NCBI GenBank assembly: GCA_033032175.1
Contig: CM065310.1
Span: 5,518,001-5,582,000 of the forward strand
Reading direction: 5' to 3'
From: Saturnia japonica
Taxonomy: Eukaryota; Arthropoda; Insecta; Lepidoptera; Saturniidae
Length of the DNA stretch: 64,000 nt
Under the pieces are notes generated by a model. That model saw nothing but the letters and a program-made list of their open reading frames with translations, was not told the origin of the DNA and searched no databases. Shown here piece after piece: positions 57,721 through 64,000 of this stretch. Position numbers and translations under genes: made by a program. Positions within the stretch are counted from its first letter, which is position 1. Every line of letters begins with the position of its first letter.

Positions 57721-58924
57721 AAAAATAATACCCAAGTATATAAGTATGATAGTTTCGAATTTCTCAGAATTACATTGAAATGTTTATTACCTACTTAAGA
57801 AATATTAAAGAGATCTTTCTAAGCTAATATGAAATGATAAATATAAATAATAATAATATGTATAATAAGATAAATAATAATAACCTACTAATTTATGGAA
57901 TAAATGAAGTAATTATTCTGTCTGAAAAGATATATTCTGTTGCTTGAACTCAATATAACTTACTAATGACTGGAAAATACATTTAAATATAGACAACAAT
58001 ATTATATACATGAAAACAAAAATATATCCTTACAGTCCCACCGTATCTGATGCGTTTGAAACTGCAAGAAACAATAAATTTAAATAATAACGCGTTCAAA
58101 TTAATTGCATCTTATTATTAACTAGGTAAACATTACTTACATTTTTACTAGGGTAAGATTACTATGGGGTTGACATGCGCGAATTTTGTAAAAGCCCCTA
58201 AAAAGAAGAATAAAAAAAATTATACCATGCCTTAATGCTTGAATGTAACTTATTATAATTGAAAAATAAACAATTTTTAACATATTTACAGTTTTATACT
58301 TCGTGTCACCTACCAGTTGTGAAGCATGGCGTTTAAACATTTCAAAGGCGTTAATTTAAAGATGTAATGCATTGAAAGGCTAACATCGTGACGAAAACAT
58401 AGCATGGTGGTAGAATATGGTATTCCAGCAGCTGCACTTGAGAATCAGTTCCTCCTCTAAGGTTGAGGTAATGACCTAAAATCCATAAAATTAAAAAAAG
58501 TAATTAAACTCGTTCTTATTAAAATCGATATTACACAATACAATTACAAAGACATTGCATTACCTCGAAGCTTTCCCTACCGCCAGGCTATCACCATCAG
58601 CTTATATAAATAAACAAATATTATTTTTGGAGAGTTAACCCACTTGATTACCATTTATTAGTAGTTAGAAATTAAAACAAACTAAAAGACTTGCGCTTAA
58701 CGACACACACTGTGCGCCGTGCGGTAGAAAGCATTTGTCTCCACCATTTTTTAATTTCGCCATTGTGAGCTTAACTAAAATCTTTAAATTAAGAAATTCA
58801 ATTTACTTTCTCTATTTGTTTGAACGTGCTTCATTTCACACTACGACCATAAGGAATGGACCAGTCTGCAGTAGCCATCGACGTCAAGAAATCTGGCATG
58901 CTGTAGCCGGCTTTAGGCAAGTAC
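57721..58924. other. AT-rich stretch, no gene recognised
   Basis: A scrap at about 58398-58465 (CATAGCATGGTGGTAG, AGCTGCACTTGAGAAT) resembles the SINE body. Confidence 0.4.
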
Positions 58925-59030
58925 TTCAATGAGAACAATATAGGCTACGCGTGTGCGTTGGCGGCGTCACTGTGAAGTAGAGTTCCTAGGATAAATTTAA
59001 CACGAGTGAAACCGTGGTGTACAGTTAGTT
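58925..59030 (-). repeat. Family B repeat
   Basis: GCGTGTGCGTTGGCGG ... TTTAACACGAGTGAAACCGT GGTGTACAGTTAGTT, the inverted head of family B. Confidence 0.6.
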
Positions 59031-59419
59031 AAAAAATAACGAGCGTATCTTTTAATGTAAATACATATAATGGGTACAAACTGAGTATTTCTAAATATTT
59101 TCAAAAGTATTTTCAAAACATCGAAACTATTATGCGTAAAAAATCTTCCACTTACAATGTGAGTGTCACTTTTCTACAGAAAAGTCAGAAAAGTATAGCG
59201 ACAATTTCTATTTTCTTATGAAAAATTGAATGATTTAAAAATCCAAATATTTGTATTTTTTTTACTTAAGTGAATGTATTTCTATGTTAATCGTTATAAC
59301 AATGTAAAAATAACAAATTACGATTGTTTAAATTTCGTTAAAAATGAAACTGACGTAAATCAAATCGATTTTTCAGAGCTCATGTGATCATATATACATC
59401 AGTTTTATAATGCTTTTTT

Positions 59420-59745
59420 TATCGTTATAGGTTTAGTGTAGTAGACGCAATCTCACTCGATCTTAAGTGACGATGTGGTCCAAGATGTTAATATGCTAAG
59501 CTTATTCCGAAGAACTGGCTCTCAAGTACAGCTGCCAGAGCACACCTATTGGTGCTTGGTGACAGGTTTTCAACTTGAGAATAGTAGCTAGCCAGGTGGG
59601 CATTAGAAATGCCCTACCACCATGCTATGATTTTATCAGGGTGTTTTCAGTCACCGAAAGCATAGACTCATTGCAGGGATTCTAACTAACGTCAAACGAC
59701 GTAGGTATACGCTAACACTAAGAAACCATCACCATTGCTTTAAAA
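59420..59745 (-). repeat. tRNA-derived SINE, near full length
   Basis: Left ATCGTTATAGGTTTAGTGTA and CTTAAGTGACGATGTGGTCC, the body CACACCTATTGGTGCTTGG, right CATTGCAGGGATTCTAACTA and CCATCACCATTGCTT. Colinear with 21990-22335. Confidence 0.75.
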
Positions 59746-60134
59746 TGTTAAGCAACAATTATTAAATTGTTCACATGATTCACATGATTTATCATTTACA
59801 AAAACTATAGCATAGAGAAAAGCTAAAAAGGAACACCTACCAACACCTGCAGTAATAGAATGTAAAAAAAAATTACGATAAAACGCAACAAAAAATATTT
59901 TAGTTAGAAAACGAGAAATTAGAATTAAATAAAACTGCCTGAGGTTGTGTTTAGTAACGAAGAAGGAGGTGAAAATAATAAATAAGCCAATTCAATCTGT
60001 AAGCACTTAGTTTGAATCCTCGGAAATCATTCATTCATAAGTCTTTAATAGCACACCATTCATTATAACTATGTATAACATTTACAATATCAGAGTTGTT
60101 TAATAACAGTTTGCATACAAAATATGTTAAACTA

Positions 60135-60365
60135 TCTGTGCCCCACGGTTTCACCCGTGTTTATTTGAGCAACTTATATGATTTCTCCATGCAAATTTTT
60201 AAACCCCGTTATACCCTTTTAGGGGTTGAATTTTCAAAAATTCGTTCTTACTGAATGCCTACGTCAGAATAACTATCTGTATGTAAAATTTCAGCCCAAT
60301 CCGTTCACTGGTTTGAGCTATTTGTTGATAGATTAGTCAGTCAGTCACGGGTTCCTTTTATATAC
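60135..60365 (+). repeat. Family B repeat, head-first orientation
   Basis: CTATCTGTGCCCCACGGTTT CACCCGTGT followed by AGGGGTTGAATTTTC and TAAAATTTCAGCCCAATCCG. The longest family B copy in the window. Confidence 0.6.
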
Positions 60366-62189
60366 CTTAGAAAATTAGTGTAAAAATCGAAAGTTATGCC
60401 TATTCACCCCGTTTTACGATTTGTAATACGATATGTAATAAATGTTAAAACCGACGATCAAAATATAATCGTTTAATAAATCATTTATACAATAAATTGT
60501 TAGCGATCATTACGAAAATAACATTGTGCAGGAACTAATCGTAATTTTCTAAGAGAAAGTCAATGATTTTATTGCTAATACATTTGACGTAACTGGTTTT
60601 TTGTAACTACATATTATTATTATAATACGCCGGAGTTTTTATAGCGGGAACGTTTCGTCTATTTAGGATAATTACTGTGTTTTATAAGCTGAAAATCAAT
60701 GGGTAAACGTAATAAGCATTTTTGCTTTTAACACTTATTAATAAGCGCTATACTTATCGAAATTGAGTTTTTAAGTCCGTGCATTGATGCGAGCTCTAGG
60801 CTGAGAAATAAAATCTGTTACCATCACTTAAACTAAGTAAGACAAACAAAAGTTTGCTTAAAAGTTAAGGTTCAGAATAAACTTCCTAAGCTTATTCCGA
60901 TTTCCCTGAAAATACGTTCAAGAACCATGTAAAGTACCTATATTTTAATGTCGAAAGTGTGGATCAGTAACGGCTCGTGAATTTTTTAAATGTGTTTTCA
61001 CTAAAAAATAGCACTCACTTTCTACTGATGTGATAGGAATTATTTAGAGCATATTTTAGGTATAATTTTCTAATGCGACAGATTCTAAAGCGTAGTCATA
61101 AAATATTGTGTATCAACGCTGTAATAATTTTCTATATTAGAATTAACTAATAGCTTATTTTTAACTAAATAAGTAATTATCTAAACACAAACTATACATA
61201 CAAATAAGAATAATAATGAAATGCAAGTAAAACCATACAGTTCGCGTGTAAAATGTAGCGCAGAAGCACCGCTCCAACTTAGGTTCAGTTCTCATACGAA
61301 ATCTTTTGTTTCACGTATCGGGCCGTGTAGTATGCTCCCTTTCGCACATATTGAACTCCGTGCTTATCGTTGTACTGAGCTTTGTACAACTCAGTACAAC
61401 TTAATACCAAATCTTTTTATTGTACTTAATTGTTTTTAGTAAAAGGCTGTATTTAGTTCAGTGTATAAAGAAATATAGATTAATCTATACACGTTTACCT
61501 ACCTAAAATATATAAGTCCTGATAAGAAAAAAACACAAAACACATTTTGTTCAGTAATTTTTGTGGGAGTGCACTGCACCAGCGCTCTTTAGGGTGAGTT
61601 GCCTGGTGTGGCAATGTCAAAAAATTATAATACATAGAGTGTAATATGATAATTATAAAAATATTTGGATAGACCCGAACCCGATCGAGTTTCTTGCTGG
61701 CTCTTCTCGATGTTTTCCGAACTAGCTGATAGTGTTTGTTCATTCATAAGTAACTCGTTAGGGATTAAATTGAATAAATTGTATTTGTTTTTCATTTCGA
61801 AAACGTTATTTATGATTGTACTTCAGGGATTTCTGTACTTTCTGGATCTTGTATAACATTTTAAAGGATAATAAAATTGCGGTGGCTACAAGCTATATTT
61901 ATTTTGGATAAATATGAAATAAGTAGTGTCCGAAGATTAGTTCTCGTAGAAATGCTTTTAATGTTCCACAGGAAAGAAGTATATTGTCTGGATTAACAGA
62001 GGTTTGTTTTACTTTTTTTAAATTGCAATTTTATCATTAATGCTTAGCTCATATAGGAAAAATAATATTATAATATATAGCTTAGATCTTTCCTCCGGCT
62101 TAGTTATACATATTAAATTGAAAAGTACATTCAAATTGGTTCGTAGTTTCCAAGTGATACGCGTTCTAACGTGGAAAATGTACGTTATT
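60366..62189. other. AT-rich stretch, no gene recognised
   Basis: Frames at 61221-61439, 61495-61743 and 61665-61856 lack domains and splice context. Confidence 0.4.
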
Positions 62190-62710
62190 TTTACCTGACT
62201 GCGAAACTTTTGCTTTTTATTTCATTCCCAGACATCGTACTTAAATATTATATAGTCTATGTCACTCCCACAAGTAAGACGAATTTTACGACACCATCTA
62301 AAACATATACATGCAGTGACGAGTGTAATGCCACAAGGCAGTACAGAACATTGTAGGTAGGTACTATTAATCAATGCCTGTGAATTTCGTTAAGTTTAAA
62401 CTTAAATAGTTACTTGAAATATGTTTACATATCGAGGTTTTTAAAACTGTACTGCACATGAATATAAGTACTAATGTTTTTATTTTTATTAGAAAATAAA
62501 TAAATAATAATAACACTTATTTAACCCGACTGCGGTTTATGTTTTACGACCGTATGTATATATGTCTGTTTCTTTGGCACGGCCTATAGTCTAAACGGCT
62601 TGATGGATTTTAGCATACGAGATATTGTTTCAATCGTCTCAACTGTGACAGTGGAGAAATCAGTTAAAAAGCAGATATAGAAAAATATATTTTTTTAGTC
62701 GTGTTTTGTT
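62190..62710. repeat. Two family E copies in opposite orientation
   Basis: 62190-62320 in plus orientation (TATAGTCTATGTCACTCCCA, AAGTAAGACGAATTTTACGA). 62525-62710 in minus orientation (TTTGGCACGGCCTATAGTCT, AAACGGCTTGATGGATTTTA GCATACGAG). Together they could fold back on each other. Confidence 0.6.
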
Positions 62711-63089
62711 GCAGTCGGGTGTTTTGTTTCCTTTTTAATAATTTTCTTTGTATTGTACATTTTATTTAGGCACATAATTAATTATATGCCATAGAAATGC
62801 AATACAGACAATTCATGTAAGTAAATCTTAAGTAGGAACTGGGAACAACAAAAATTCTAACGCTCCTTACCGCAAAATTTATTTCACTTTTATTTAGTTT
62901 TTATTTATATTTCTATTAATTATAATAAGGTTATTAAATATATTTTAGATAACAATCTTTGTAAATATAAAACTTATGAGATTGTTTGTTTGAACGCGCT
63001 AATCTCTGGGACTACTAGTTAGGTTTAGAAAAGATATTTTTGTATTTCAGTTCAATTTATTAAAAAAGGATGTAGGCTACATAACTTCA

Positions 63090-63256
63090 CGCTACCACTC
63101 TTCGGAGCGGAGCAGAAACCATGAACGTCAAGCAAACTGAAAATATGTAGGCAAGTACGGAAAGTGAAAACAACGATGCACCCGGCATCGGCAACGGTGC
63201 GGTGGAGAGTTGGTCGAATAAAGTTAACACGGGTGAAACCGTGTAGCACGGCTAGT
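63090..63256 (-). repeat. Family B repeat
   Basis: ACCATGAACGTCAAGCAAAC, GTAGGCAAGTACGGAAAG, GGTGCGGTGGAGAGTTGGTC and AAAGTTAACACGGGTGAAAC. Closely colinear with 20610-20758. Confidence 0.65.
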
Positions 63257-64000
63257 TAAAGATAAAAGTCACAACAACGAAAGTGTTCGGTTGAAAACTT
63301 GTCCACTTCAAAATAAATTGAAATCTAAATCAACATGAATCACAGCCAACTAATCGCTCGACGATGCGATACGCATGTTTATACGCGTAAATGAATAAAA
63401 CTGCGTCGGAGTTGAAATATGTGTGTCAGTGTGTTGAGTGTGTGGACCGTCATCCGGCTGCGGACGGACCTACGAAGTCTATCAGATCCGTCTTGCGCGT
63501 CACAAACGGTGTAGATGCTACAATATCTTATATTACGATATCGTAACATAAAATATTATAGTATCATAAAGTATCAGACGGTTAATGTACGTTAATATAT
63601 GAAATCATTTCAGTCTATTGAATATCTGTTTAGGTATTCTACCTTTTTACCAACACTAGGCGTAGCAGTGCAGTCGTGAGAGATATGTGACAGTCGCATC
63701 GCATCATTGAGACATTTGAGACCCCTCGCTTCGCACCGAGAGCACGTCATAACATCTTAAGATGAAAATATATATAATTTTCGTTATGTGTGATAGTCCA
63801 TTAAATTTTATGGGAAGCGATATTTTTTCTTAACATAAAACATTATAGCGCCTTCGCTGCCTGTGACGAGCTTTATATTTTACTAGCTGACTCACGTAAC
63901 TTCGTCTGCGTCATATAAGAGAGAGATAGCGAGAGAAAGGGTTACAGAGAGTTGCTCGTAGGCAACGTATTATAGGTGCCGCCCGCCTCCCACATCATTG
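63257..64000. other. End of window, no gene recognised
   Basis: A family A-like head (ACTAGCTGACTCACGTAACT TCGTCTGCGTC) begins at about 63882 and runs to the window edge. Confidence 0.4.

Overview
The window is AT-rich, intron-bearing insect DNA. Mariner elements, Jockey- and R1-clade LINEs, a tRNA-derived SINE and many short dispersed repeats of a type I associate with moths and butterflies point to Lepidoptera. The species cannot be named from the sequence. No rRNA, free-standing tRNA gene or CRISPR array was found.

Three host genes can be built exon by exon, all on the minus strand. Two are a tandem pair of small secreted proteins, gene 1 (18900-21737) and gene 2 (22846-24822). They share exon layout, intron phases, a 23-codon signal-peptide exon, a four-cysteine core (PFF...WCxxxCDD...C-D-C) and a TATA box 122-126 bases before the ATG. 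Their tails differ: a repeated Q-T-P-V-P-L-Q-I-S unit in gene 1 and an Ala/Thr/Pro-rich mucin-like tract in gene 2. I do not recognise this family, and it is the best candidate here for something undescribed. The third gene (34429-40994) is a five-exon, 232-residue secreted lipocalin of the apolipoprotein D/insect lipocalin type.

Most of the rest is mobile DNA. Bases 1-4122 are a Jockey-clade LINE cut by the window edge, with ORF1, a singly frameshifted ORF2, a 3' UTR and a 34-base poly(A). 3'-terminal pieces of the same family recur at about 9.0, 17.5-17.9, 25.8-26.3, 36.9 and 45.9 kb; two of these keep target-site duplications. Two dead mariners lie at 15.0-16.3 kb (cecropia-like) and 54.7-56.0 kb (mori-like, nested in another repeat). 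At 28.6-32.6 kb an R1-clade LINE that has lost nearly all of ORF2 sits inside an element with long terminal inverted repeats. Remnants of RTE-type and other LINEs, a MITE and several unclassified repeat families fill the gaps. From 41 to 64 kb I find no host exon.

Coordinates of dispersed repeats are approximate because they were aligned by eye. Family letters A-J are local labels, not database names.
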